Assembly: GCF_018138085.1 (NCBI RefSeq)
Contig: NZ_CP073105.1
Coordinates: 2,666,001-2,730,000, forward strand
Length of the DNA: 64,000 nucleotides
Reading direction: 5' to 3'
Source: Stutzerimonas stutzeri
GTDB taxonomy: Bacteria > Pseudomonadota > Gammaproteobacteria > Pseudomonadales > Pseudomonadaceae
In this document: positions 24,887-32,995 of the stretch, one piece after another
How the letters are laid out: each line of letters opens with the position of its first letter
Position numbering within the stretch: position 1 is the stretch's first letter
Program-made: the position numbers and the translations under genes
The notes under the pieces: generated by a model
The model's input: only the letters and a program-made list of their open reading frames with translations
Database searches by the model: none
Told to the model about the DNA's origin: nothing

Positions 24887-25447
24887 TCAGGCGGTTTCGC
24901 CCTTTGCACGCCGTAGCAAGCTGGCGCGGGTTTCATCGAGCAGCCGATCGGCCAGATGCGGATCCGTCACGCTACGCGAAAGCATCAACGCGCCAACCAT
25001 CGCGCTGAGCGCCATTGCCGCGTCCTGGCTGTCGTCCAGATGCGCGCCCAGCTGGGCCAGCCGTTTGCATACCAGGTCGTCGGTGACTGCGCTGGCTTGG
25101 CCGCGCTGACCCAGTTCGGCGGACACGGTGGGCAACGGGCAACCCTTTGCCGGATCGGCACGATGACTCTTGGACAGATACAGCGCAATGAACGAGGCCA
25201 AGGGATGGTCCCCTGACAGGCTGTCGGCCGTGACCTCATCGAGCTCGCTCAAGCAGTGACGCAGCGCCTCCTCGACCAGTTCGTCCTTGGATTTGAAATG
25301 CGCATAAAACCCACCGTGCGTCAGGTCCAGCGCGTTCATCAATGCCTGCAGTCCGGTCGCGCTGACGCCATCGCGGCGAAAACGCCGTGCGGCCTCTTCG
25401 ACGATGCGTTGGCGAGTCTTGGCCTTGTGATCTTCGGAATACCGCAT
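24887..25447 (-). CDS. TetR-family transcriptional regulator
   Basis: 186 residues. The N-terminal helix-turn-helix is complete: RIVEEAARRFRRDGVSATGL and then LTHGGFYAHFKSKDELVEEAL, the recognition helix containing the GGFYAHF typical of the AcrR/NemR branch. The ligand-binding part is helical and variable. The start at 25447 follows GGTGGAGG; an upstream ATG at 25462 has no ribosome site. It is divergent from the dihaem cytochrome/catalase-like operon (start 25683) with 235 bases between, so that operon is a likely target. Confidence 0.9.
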   Translation of the reverse strand: MRYSEDHKAKTRQRIVEEAARRFRRDGVSATGLQALMNALDLTHGGFYAHFKSKDELVEEALRHCLSELDEVTADSLSGDHPLASFIALYLSKSHRADPAKGCPLPTVSAELGQRGQASAVTDDLVCKRLAQLGAHLDDSQDAAMALSAMVGALMLSRSVTDPHLADRLLDETRASLLRRAKGETA

Positions 25448-25682
25448 GGACGCCTCCACCATTCATATGCTGCCCGTCATGCTACGCAATTAGCGACCGC
25501 ATCAGGGGAAACTTTCTGCATATCACGGTAACTGGACGCGGCGTTGCACGTTCGAGGCGCTGGCAGAAAGACGTTTCAGGCATGTGGCGGGTGTGGCGGG
25601 TGACAGACGTCACAACATCATATTGCCATTAGCCACGGAGCCTGCCATAAAGCAGCACTTCAAACGTTACAAGGACGTACCG

Positions 25683-27551
25683 ATGCGATTGCTGCGACGT
25701 GCTCTGTTCGGGCTGTTGTCGATAGCCGTGCTTGTTGCCGGCGTAGGGCTGTATTTCGTGGCCTATCCGAACCTGCCGGATTACGAGCCTCCCTCAGAGC
25801 TGGTCTATCTTGATCAGTGGAGCGAGGCCGATCGCCAGACGTTCTATTTCACGCCACAGGGCACTCAGGTCAAGGGGCTCGAGTACGACTGGTTCAGGGC
25901 GCTGGAGCTGCCATTCAGCCGCGACAAGTTCGCGGCCCCGGAATACCTCGCACGCTTTGGTTTCCTGGTCGATCCGAAGCAACGACCCACACCCGCGAAC
26001 CCCGCCAACCTGCCCGTCGGCTTTGCCCGCCACGAAGATGACGAGACCGGGCGCGCCTACCTGGACGTGACGTGCGCCGCCTGCCATACCGGCGAGCTGC
26101 GCTACGAAGGGCGCGCCATCCGCATCGATGGGGGCGCCGCGATGCATTCGCTGGCCTCCACCGTGCCAACGTTCCGCGGCGGCGCCTTCGGGCAGGCGCT
26201 CGGCATGAGCATGGCATTTACCTACTACAACCCGATCAAGTTCCGGCGCTTCGCAAACGAGGTGGTGGGTGACGACGAACGCAACCGTCATCAGCTGCGC
26301 CGCGATTTCAAACAGGTGCTCGATCGGCTGCTCGGCACGGCGCTCAATGATTGGCACCGCGACCTCTACCCCACCGAGGAGGGTTTCGGTCGAACCGACG
26401 CCTTCGGGCGTATCGCCAACACCGCGTTCGGCGATGCCATCGACCCGTCCAACTACCGCATCGCCAACGCGCCGGTGAGCTATCCGCAGCTGTGGGACAT
26501 CTGGAAGTTCGACTGGGTACAGTGGAACGGCTCGGCTATGCAGCCGATGGCCCGCAACATCGGCGAGGCGCTGGGCGTCGGGGCGCGGCTGCAGCTCCTT
26601 CGCGAGAACGGCCAACCAGTTCCAGAAGCTGAGCGCTATGCATCCGGCGTTCGCGTCCGCGACCTTCACACCCTGGAGACCACCCTCACGCGCCTCGCCC
26701 CGCCGCGTTGGCCGGAGGAGATACTGGGCAAGATCGATCTGCAGCAGGCCAGCCTGGGGCGCGCGCTCTACCGGCAGAATTGCGCATCGTGCCATGACGC
26801 CAGGCCCAAGCCGGTCGACCAGCGCTTCGCGCCAGATCGCGACCCGGAATGGCGCATGCGGGTGATCCCCACCGCGATCGTCGGAACGGACCCAACCGCG
26901 GCCGACAACATTGCCGATCACCGTTTCGATCTCGCACGGCTCGGCTGGACGCAAGACGAGCTGGAGCGGCTGGATGTCCGTCTCTACGGCGAGCCGACCG
27001 GCACGCTGGATCTCGGTAGCATCTCCAGTGCAAAGGGCCTGGCGTACATCACCGCTTATGTCGAACGTCGGGCTTACCAGGATGCGGGCATAACGCCTCA
27101 GGACCGGGCTGAGTTCGACGGCTATGCGCTGCCGATCGGTGTGCAGGAGTTACGCGGATACAAGGCACGGCCACTCGACGGCATCTGGGCAACGCCACCC
27201 TTCTTGCATAACGGCTCGGTACCGACGCTTTTCCAGCTGTTGTCGCCGTTGGCGGAACGCCAGAAGCGCTTCTGGGTGGGCAATCGTGAATACGATCCAC
27301 GGCAGGTCGGCATCCGCACCGAGCGGTTCGATGGCGGTTTCCTGCTCGATACGACGATCACCGGCAACGCCAACCGCGGACATGAGTTCCGCGCCGGTTG
27401 CCGGGGCGGCGGTGTCATCGGCCGAGCGCTGTCACCCGAAGAGCGTTGGGCACTGGTGGAATACTTGAAGGTGCTTGGCGACCCGCGGTTCGAGCCCCGC
27501 TTGACGGACACTGCGCTCCGCCCCCGCCTCGCCCCGCCAACCTGCAACTGA
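25683..27551 (+). CDS. Membrane-anchored dihaem c-type cytochrome, RoxA/dihaem-peroxidase-like
   Basis: 622 residues with an N-terminal signal anchor (about residues 5-25) and a periplasmic body. Two haem c sites are present: CAACH at about 131 and CASCH at about 367. The large spacing and the C-terminal part PLDGIWATPPFLHNGSVPTL match the cytochrome c peroxidase/MauG superfamily. The length fits the RoxA-like dihaem branch rather than ordinary Ccp (about 340 residues). RoxA proteins are dioxygenases of polyisoprene; others are uncharacterised peroxidase-like proteins. The ATG at 25683 has AAGGA nine bases before it. It is 13 bases upstream of the catalase-like gene, so both act in one pathway, probably on peroxides or unsaturated lipids. 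Confidence 0.8.
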   Translation: MRLLRRALFGLLSIAVLVAGVGLYFVAYPNLPDYEPPSELVYLDQWSEADRQTFYFTPQGTQVKGLEYDWFRALELPFSRDKFAAPEYLARFGFLVDPKQRPTPANPANLPVGFARHEDDETGRAYLDVTCAACHTGELRYEGRAIRIDGGAAMHSLASTVPTFRGGAFGQALGMSMAFTYYNPIKFRRFANEVVGDDERNRHQLRRDFKQVLDRLLGTALNDWHRDLYPTEEGFGRTDAFGRIANTAFGDAIDPSNYRIANAPVSYPQLWDIWKFDWVQWNGSAMQPMARNIGEALGVGARLQLLRENGQPVPEAERYASGVRVRDLHTLETTLTRLAPPRWPEEILGKIDLQQASLGRALYRQNCASCHDARPKPVDQRFAPDRDPEWRMRVIPTAIVGTDPTAADNIADHRFDLARLGWTQDELERLDVRLYGEPTGTLDLGSISSAKGLAYITAYVERRAYQDAGITPQDRAEFDGYALPIGVQELRGYKARPLDGIWATPPFLHNGSVPTLFQLLSPLAERQKRFWVGNREYDPRQVGIRTERFDGGFLLDTTITGNANRGHEFRAGCRGGGVIGRALSPEERWALVEYLKVLGDPRFEPRLTDTALRPRLAPPTCN

Positions 27552-27564
27552 CGCTGCAAAGGAT

Positions 27565-28707
27565 ATGCGTATGCTCACAAAACTCTGGCTGTTGTTGGGA
27601 CGTCTGCTCGGCCGCCTGCTCCTTGTTCTGGCCACGCTCGGCCTGGCGAGTTGGGCAATCAGCGCGCTGGTGTATCACTTCAAGCACCGCGGACCGGTTT
27701 CGGCCGAAGAGCTGATCGCCCCGACCGAGGCCGCCGACACCCAGGCAATCATTGACAATGCGATCGCGGTCGTCGCGCAGCACAGCGAGAACACACGCGT
27801 GCTGCGCGATGCCCACGCCAAGGCGCATGGCTGCGTCAGGGCGCAAGTCAGGGTCCGAGACGACCTGGACGTCGCGCTTCGACAGGGCGTATTCGCCGAG
27901 GCCGGTCGAACCTGGCAAGCCTGGATACGCCTTTCGAATGGCAATGCCTATCCCCAGTTCGACCGCATCAAGGATGCGCGAGGCATGGCCATCAAACTCC
28001 TCGACGTACCCGGTGACAATCTCACGCTCGACCCACGTCATGCCCACGAGCAGGACTTCGTGATGTTCAACCATCCGGTTTTCTTCGTTCGTGACGTGGC
28101 CGAGTACCGCACCAATTTCGCCGCCCAAGCCGAAGGCAAGCGGCTACTGGCCTTCTTCCCGAGCCTCGATCCGCGCAGCTGGGAAGTGCGCCACCTGTTC
28201 ATTGCCCTGCAGACGCTCGCCCCGGCCCCTGAAAGCCCGGTGGCAACGACCTACAGTTCGGTGGCGCCATATAAATTCGGCCCGCACAACGTGAAGTACC
28301 GAGTGGTACCTGCGCCCAGCCAGTGTCCGGACTACCAGTTGCCCGAGCAGAACCGCGAACTGCCCAACTTCCTGCGCAGCGCGCTCTATCGGCAGTTGTC
28401 GCTGGACCGCGCGCCGGCCTGCTTTCAGCTTCAGGTCCAAAGGCAGAACACGGCGCACTACATGCCCATCGAAGACACCAGCATCGAGTGGGACGAAGCC
28501 ATCGCGCCATTCGAAGCGGTTGCGGATATCCGTGTGCCAGCCCAGGACTTCGATAGCCCCGAACAGAACCTCGCATGCGACAACCTGTCGTTCAACCCGT
28601 GGCACGCCGTGCCGGACCATCGCCCGATCGGCGGAATAAATCGCCTGCGCCGGGCCGTCTACGAGGCCATCAGCGCCTATCGGCATGAGCGCAACGAAGC
28701 ACACTGA
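27565..28707 (+). CDS. Membrane-anchored catalase-related haem protein
   Basis: 380 residues with an N-terminal membrane helix (about 8-38) and a catalase-like core. The distal histidine motif is recognisable as DAHAKAHGCVRA near residue 90. DARGMAIKLLDVPGDN and HPVFFVRDVAEYRTNF correspond to conserved core strands and helices of catalase. The chain is shorter than true catalases, and the standard proximal-tyrosine motif is not visible, so hydrogen peroxide disproportionation is uncertain. Related small catalase-like proteins act as organic peroxidases or allene-oxide-type enzymes. It directly follows the dihaem cytochrome gene. A bidirectional hairpin follows. Confidence 0.78.
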   Translation: MRMLTKLWLLLGRLLGRLLLVLATLGLASWAISALVYHFKHRGPVSAEELIAPTEAADTQAIIDNAIAVVAQHSENTRVLRDAHAKAHGCVRAQVRVRDDLDVALRQGVFAEAGRTWQAWIRLSNGNAYPQFDRIKDARGMAIKLLDVPGDNLTLDPRHAHEQDFVMFNHPVFFVRDVAEYRTNFAAQAEGKRLLAFFPSLDPRSWEVRHLFIALQTLAPAPESPVATTYSSVAPYKFGPHNVKYRVVPAPSQCPDYQLPEQNRELPNFLRSALYRQLSLDRAPACFQLQVQRQNTAHYMPIEDTSIEWDEAIAPFEAVADIRVPAQDFDSPEQNLACDNLSFNPWHAVPDHRPIGGINRLRRAVYEAISAYRHERNEAH

Positions 28708-28740
28708 CGGCCGCCAGTGTCGCCAAAAGACGGTTACCGA

Positions 28741-28764
28741 CTACCCGTCCGCGAAGACGGGTAG
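28741..28764. terminator. Bidirectional hairpin between convergent genes
   Basis: CTACCCGTC (28741-28749) pairs perfectly with GACGGGTAG (28756-28764) around a CGCGAA loop. It lies between the catalase-like gene and the convergent FNR-like gene. There is no T-run, so termination may be partial. Confidence 0.65.
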
Positions 28765-28777
28765 CCGGTACACCAGG

Positions 28778-29599
28778 TCAGCCGTTCGCGGCGATCCGAC
28801 AGCTTCCGGCTCCGGAATCTCCCAAGCATGACACTTCAGACAACGCCCGCCCGGCAAGGGGCTCGCCATCATCGAGCGTCCGCTTGAAAAGGCTTTCTTC
28901 AGCAATGAGGTACAGTCGCTCCGGCGCGTGAACGATCATTTCCCGCCCGCGCACCTCGAGAATCCCTTCAGACCGAAAGCCCGAGAAGACTCGCGAGACG
29001 GACTCGATCGCCAAACCCAGGTGATTGGCCAGCTCCCACCGAGCCATGGGCAACCGTATGCGCGTCGCGGAGAGGCTTCGGCCAGCCAGCTGCGCCATGT
29101 GATGGACGATGAACCGGGCAACGCGAATCCGAGAGCGAGGGGCCGCCAACCGCAGCCGCGCTTGCCGGTTATAGCGCAGCTCCTTGCTGAGGAGCTGCAA
29201 CAGAAAGCGGTTCAGCGCCGGGCTGCTGGCACTCACTTGCTTCAACGCATCGACGGAAATATCGCAGACGACCGTCGTCTGCATGGCCGTCAGGGTGTTG
29301 CTGTAGGTGTCGTCGCATAGGGCTGCCACCCCGGCGAAATCGCCTGCCAGCGCGAAGCCGACGATGCGCTCATCACCCTCATCATCCGTTCGGGAACTCC
29401 GAACCGAGCCGGTCCGGATCATGTAAAGCGAGCTGGCTGCCTGACCGGCCCTGAACAGGACATCGCCCTTGTTCAAAACGGGACCCTGCGTTATCAGCCG
29501 ACCCAGGGTCATGAGGTCCATACGACTCAGTACGGCAGGCAAGCACTGGTTGGCTTTTACGCAGTGCAGGCATTGAGGAACCGCCTGGGATTTAATCAA
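28778..29599 (-). CDS. FNR-type (Crp/Fnr family) oxygen-responsive regulator
   Basis: 273 residues. The N-terminus has Cys10, Cys13 and Cys19 (C-x2-C-x5-C), and Cys112 lies in VVCDISVDAL. This is the exact ligand pattern of the [4Fe-4S] oxygen sensor FNR/Anr. The cNMP-type beta roll and the dimer helix follow. The recognition helix HLGLAIESVSRVFSGFRSEG has the E--SR pattern that reads TTGAT-N4-ATCAA. It is about 30 residues longer than FNR at the C-terminus. The start is a TTG at 29599, because later ATGs would lose the cysteines and an upstream in-frame TGA blocks extension. It follows a ferritin-like gene by 47 bases, in the same operon. Confidence 0.85.
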   Translation of the reverse strand: MIKSQAVPQCLHCVKANQCLPAVLSRMDLMTLGRLITQGPVLNKGDVLFRAGQAASSLYMIRTGSVRSSRTDDEGDERIVGFALAGDFAGVAALCDDTYSNTLTAMQTTVVCDISVDALKQVSASSPALNRFLLQLLSKELRYNRQARLRLAAPRSRIRVARFIVHHMAQLAGRSLSATRIRLPMARWELANHLGLAIESVSRVFSGFRSEGILEVRGREMIVHAPERLYLIAEESLFKRTLDDGEPLAGRALSEVSCLGDSGAGSCRIAANG

Positions 29600-29646
29600 C
29601 GTTTGTCATTCCAAACTTCTTCCAGTCAGTGCGGGTGGCGATCCGT

Positions 29647-30090
29647 TCACTCGCTAGCGCAACGACTCGCGTTTGCGGCGTAATCGTCGCTGTTGATTTC
29701 GTGGGTACTCAGGACCGCCTCCAACTGCTGGCGAATCTCGGGGTGGCTGACCGATGCGAGTAACGCTTCGAGCTTTCGAATCACCCAACGTTGTCCGCGG
29801 TCGATCAATGCGAGACGGTCGTCGAGGTTCGCTATCGCCATGCATTTCTCATAGAACGCGCCTCGCTCCTGTCCCGGCTGGACACCGAGTAGAGTCAGGC
29901 ATTCGCGCAACCGCTTGCAGCTATCGGCCTCACCCTGGCGAACCTTTTCCAGCATGCTGCGCTGCAGGTCCGTTTGCGCCTCGGCGAGGCTGGCCGTAGC
30001 GACCTGGACCCCTGCCCGCTCCGCGCTGAGCAGCTCGCCCAGCGCCTCGATCAGTTCACGACGCTCTGTTGTCACGCACTCCTCAGCCAT
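29647..30090 (-). CDS. Small ferritin-like four-helix protein of unknown function
   Basis: 147 residues, all helical. The N-terminal half (LIEALGELLSAERAGVQVATASLAEAQ) resembles the bacterioferritin-like fold family with Glu and Asp at helix positions. DUF2383/DUF6306-type proteins look like this. No signal peptide is present. AGGAGG lies before the ATG at 30090, a strong ribosome site. It is upstream of the FNR-like regulator gene and probably co-transcribed. A role in iron or redox handling linked to oxygen response is inferred from that context only. Confidence 0.6.
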   Translation of the reverse strand: MAEECVTTERRELIEALGELLSAERAGVQVATASLAEAQTDLQRSMLEKVRQGEADSCKRLRECLTLLGVQPGQERGAFYEKCMAIANLDDRLALIDRGQRWVIRKLEALLASVSHPEIRQQLEAVLSTHEINSDDYAANASRCASE

Positions 30091-30317
30091 CGCAGTCTCC
30101 TCCTCTGGTCGGAATCACTGTCGTTCGCACACACGAGCGCCACTGGAAGGCGCGGCATTGCGTGCCGGCATCCTATGGCGTCGTTGCGCTTACCGAAAAT
30201 GAAATCTGATGGTTATTGAGTGCAGTTTTTTTGCACTGAGCCGGGGCCGAGGAGGAAGCCGTGAATGTAACGGCTTTGAGTAGCGCGGAGCAGAGACACA
30301 CCGATAGCCTGACAAAG

Positions 30318-30403
30318 CACCCAGACACCCAAAAAGCTCGCGGTCAAGACCGCTCCTACCATGCACCACGCAACCGTGGGAGCAGCCTCGACCGCGAAGG
30401 CTT
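30318..30403. repeat. REP/BIME element, copy 1
   Basis: It contains AGCTCGCGGTCAAGACCGCT and, downstream, an inverted head GTGGGAGCAGCCTCGACCGC. Copy 2 at 30574-30659 is nearly identical. Both are pseudomonad-type REP pairs. Confidence 0.8.
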
Positions 30404-30448
30404 CCCGACAGCTAGGTCATCCGACCTAGATGCTGCCTGGTTTCTCTG

Positions 30449-30537
30449 TGGGAGCCCCGACCCGGGGCGAAGCTTTTAGCCCGTAGGCAAGGCAGCCCTG
30501 CGGGCTGCATTCGCCGCGGGACGAGCCTCCCACAAGA
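30449..30537. repeat. REP/BIME element, middle inverted pair
   Basis: GTGGGAGCCCCGACCCGGGG at the left end and a CGCGGGACGAGCCTCCCAC at the right end form an inverted REP pair with a GC-rich spacer. Confidence 0.65.
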
Positions 30538-30573
30538 GCGGACCACTTTGTTATCACCTAGAAGACCTGAGAG

Positions 30574-30659
30574 GCACGCAGACACCAAAAAGCTCGCGGT
30601 CAAGACCGCTCCTACCGTACATCACGCAACCGTGGGAGCGGTCTCGACCGCGAAGGCTT
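30574..30659. repeat. REP/BIME element, copy 2
   Basis: Nearly identical to copy 1, including the preceding CAGACACCAAAAA. It ends only a few bases before the stop of the GlxA-type regulator gene on the minus strand. Confidence 0.8.
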
Positions 30660-30668
30660 TCAGCTTCT

Positions 30669-31709
30669 TTACCGCGAGGCCCCCTGCGCACCAGCTCGGA
30701 AGCGCCCTGGAGCCACATCGAAGAACTCGCGAAAGCAGCGACGGAAATGCGAGCTGCTGACGAAGCCGCTGGCGACGGCGATGTCGGTGAGAGACTTGTT
30801 TGTCTGCTGCAATAGCTGGCGCGCCCGGGTCAGGCGCAGCTCCAGGTAATAGCGCGAGGGCGTGGCATTGACGTGGCGGAAGAACAGGCGCTCGAGCTGG
30901 CGCCGGGAGATTTTTACGCAGGCGGCAATCTCGTTCACGGTCAGTGGCTCTTCAATATTGTTGTGCATCAACTCCAACGCTAGCTTGAGATGCTGTGGCA
31001 GGGTCGGGTTGTAGTCCACCGCAACCACCGATACGTCCATTACCTCCTTCATCTTGTCGCAGCTGAGCACCTCGTCGACCGCATTGACCAGGCTCTCGCC
31101 ACAGTCGCGCTTGAGCACCTCGAGCATCATTCCCAGAGAACTGTTGGCGCCAGCACAGCCGATCCGCTCGCGATCCAGTACATAAGCGCGGTTGGACAGT
31201 CGCACCTTGGGAAACAGCTCGGCCATCATTGCCCGACCGTCCGGGTGGAAAGCGCAGTCGTAACCGTTCAACAAACCCGCTTCGGCGAGGAAATAAGCGC
31301 CGTTCCAGAGGCCACCGAGATTGGCTCCAGCCGCATCGGCCGAACGCAGCTTGCTCCTGAGCAGCGGATCGGCCTGCAGGCGTACGCGAAAACCGCCACA
31401 GACCACGATCAGTTGCTGCTCCTTCTCCTTCAGCTCTGCGAGACGGCAGTCGGCCGAAATTGCGATGCCCAGGTCGCTGACGACCACATCTTCGGCGCCA
31501 CCGACGACCAAGACGTCATACAGCGGCTCCGCACTCATCAGATTGGCCGTAATCAGAGCATCCACAGCGCCCGTAAAGGCCATCATCGAGAAGTTCTCGC
31601 GCAGCACGAAAGCGACCCGACGCAGCGGCGTCATGCCCCCGCCACGTGACACCCTGTCGAGGTGCGCAAGGTTTTTGTTTTTCAGCACACTTTCGAACGA
31701 AGATCTCAT
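30669..31709 (-). CDS. GlxA/GbdR-type transcriptional regulator (DJ-1/PfpI-like plus AraC domains)
   Basis: 346 residues. Residues from about 25 to 200 form a class-I amidotransferase-like (DJ-1/PfpI) domain beginning RRVAFVLRENFSMMAFTGAVDAL. The C-terminus is an AraC helix-turn-helix pair (LTVNEIAACVKISRRQLERLF and SLTDIAVASGFVSSSHFRRCF). Pseudomonad relatives such as GbdR, CdhR and ArgR control use of betaine, carnitine and arginine. The start is uncertain: ATG 31709 has a weak GAGAG, while ATG 31634 gives an N-terminus closest to the family. Nothing next to it identifies the target; a terminator and tRNAs lie upstream. Confidence 0.87.
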   Translation of the reverse strand: MRSSFESVLKNKNLAHLDRVSRGGGMTPLRRVAFVLRENFSMMAFTGAVDALITANLMSAEPLYDVLVVGGAEDVVVSDLGIAISADCRLAELKEKEQQLIVVCGGFRVRLQADPLLRSKLRSADAAGANLGGLWNGAYFLAEAGLLNGYDCAFHPDGRAMMAELFPKVRLSNRAYVLDRERIGCAGANSSLGMMLEVLKRDCGESLVNAVDEVLSCDKMKEVMDVSVVAVDYNPTLPQHLKLALELMHNNIEEPLTVNEIAACVKISRRQLERLFFRHVNATPSRYYLELRLTRARQLLQQTNKSLTDIAVASGFVSSSHFRRCFREFFDVAPGRFRAGAQGASR

Positions 31710-32293
31710 CTGACGACTCTCAAGCGGCAAGCGTATGTCGACTGTCTGAACGCCACGGCAGCCTCTCCCCGTAGCGACGGAAGCCACCTGGCGGTCCAGC
31801 AGCACGTCACAGCCGAGCCCGACGGCCCCGAAGCGGCCCCGACCAGCTGCAACCTTAACCGTGTCCAACAGACGGACCTGTCTTATCAGCGACATCCAGT
31901 TAACAGCTGGGTCCGTAGTTGATCGAGCAGACGCGACGCCGAGGCTTGTCAGTCCGCCATCTCGGATAGCCCGCGAAACCTCGAACTATCCGCTCAGGGA
32001 GTCATGCCGCCCTCAGACACGGACCATCGATGCCCGCCGCTTCAGCAGAGCTTCGAAACCGTCCAGTGCAGCAGCCGATGGGATGTTCACATGAGCCTTG
32101 TCGTCAATCGAAAGGCAGCTCGTAATGCTGGCACGCCGTTACGTGATGGGACCGGCAAACATACTGAAGCGTGTCTCCGGCCTGCGAAGGATCGACGGCG
32201 ACGGGATAGGTAGCCGTTCGCCGCAAACATTACGGTACAGCCCGGGGCGGACCGGTACGGCAGCGGCTGGATCAGCAACTAATCGCCAGACAC

Positions 32294-32316
32294 AAAAAAG
32301 CCCCTGTTACGGGGCA
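32294..32316 (-). terminator. Rho-independent terminator, distal to the tRNA cluster
   Basis: Read on the minus strand: GCCCCGTAACAGGGGC followed by TTTTTT. It is the second hairpin beyond tRNA-Leu. Confidence 0.75.
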
Positions 32317-32373
32317 TCCATGGGAACGCACTGGGAACAAACACGCGCTCTTTTGCGCTGCCTCAGATACGCG

Positions 32374-32396
32374 AAAGCCCCGAATTACGGGGCTTT
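32374..32396 (-). terminator. Rho-independent terminator after tRNA-Leu
   Basis: AAAGCCCCG and CGGGGCTTT pair around AATTA. On the minus strand it lies 13 bases beyond the encoded CCA of tRNA-Leu. Confidence 0.8.
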
Positions 32397-32408
32397 CAGC
32401 GCTTTAGA

Positions 32409-32493
32409 TGGTGCGGACGGAGAGACTCGAACTCTCACACCTTGCGGCGCCAGAACCTAAATCTGGTGTGTCTACCAATTTCACCACGTCCGC
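32409..32493 (-). tRNA. tRNA-Leu (anticodon UAG)
   Basis: An 85-base class II tRNA with an encoded CCA end. The anticodon stem CCAGA/TCTGG encloses TTTAGGT, giving UAG. A variable arm GGCGCCGCAAGGTGT, the T arm GAGTTCGAGTCTC and the GCGGACG acceptor stem are all visible. It is the last tRNA of a minus-strand cluster. Confidence 0.95.
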
Positions 32494-32507
32494 AAAACTT
32501 CTAAACG

Positions 32508-32536
32508 AAAACGCCAGGCAGCGCCTGGCGTTTCGG
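32508..32536. terminator. Hairpin between tRNA-Leu and tRNA-His
   Basis: AACGCCAGGC and GCCTGGCGTT pair around AGC, flanked by A- and T-rich ends. It may be a terminator or processing signal within the tRNA operon. Confidence 0.6.
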
Positions 32537-32540
32537 AATA

Positions 32541-32616
32541 TGGGGTGGACGATGGGGTTCGAACCCACGACCGCAGGAGCCACAATCCTGTGCTCTACCA
32601 ACTGAGCTACGCCCAC
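32541..32616 (-). tRNA. tRNA-His (anticodon GUG)
   Basis: Minus-strand 76-base tRNA with encoded CCA. Anticodon loop TTGTGGC gives GUG. An extra G for position -1 is encoded at 32617, as expected for tRNA-His. T arm GGGTTCGAACCC is perfect. Confidence 0.95.
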
Positions 32617-32647
32617 CATATTGCCTTGCTTGTGCCAGAGCCCGAAA

Positions 32648-32724
32648 TGGCGCACCCGGCAGGACTCGAACCTGCGACCATCCGCTTAGAAGGCGGATGC
32701 TCTATCCAGCTGAGCTACGGGCGC
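32648..32724 (-). tRNA. tRNA-Arg (anticodon UCU)
   Basis: A 77-base tRNA with encoded CCA. The anticodon stem CCGCC/GGCGG-type loop CTTCTAA gives UCU. The acceptor GCGCCCG pairs with CGGGTGC. It is the first tRNA of the minus-strand cluster. Confidence 0.95.
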
Positions 32725-32995
32725 TTTTAGCTGCATTCCCATCTGAGCGCAGACTTCAAGCTTCAGCTAATGAGGATCTAACCCCTCAAAAGCCGTCTTA
32801 CCCAGCAGCAAGCTGTGCTCGACAAGCGGGGCGAATCTTAATGGTCTGCCTACACCTCGTCAACAGCAAAATCGAAAAAAAATCAGTCTGGTAAAGGGGT
32901 TACGGGAACCGATCTCCGCTTCGCCTTTGCCGGAAGTTATCGTCGTGCGAGAATGCGCGTCCTTTTTCAGTCCTTCTCGATGGTTATCACGCGTC

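Larger units (their letters stand above)
30091..30668. other. Intergenic region rich in REP elements
   Basis: A hairpin AGTGCA/TGCACT (30219-30224 with 30232-30237) has a T-rich loop. Two long REP-type copies (30318-30403 and 30574-30659) flank another inverted REP pair (30449-30537). No gene is seen. Confidence 0.65.
31710..32408. other. Gene-free region between the GlxA-type regulator and the tRNA cluster
   Basis: About 700 bases without a convincing gene. Two hairpin terminators for the minus-strand tRNA operon lie at 32294-32316 and 32374-32396. The sequence TGGGAACGCACTGGGAACAA near 32320-32339 resembles sequence next to integrase ends at tRNA genes, but no integrase is present. Confidence 0.5.
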
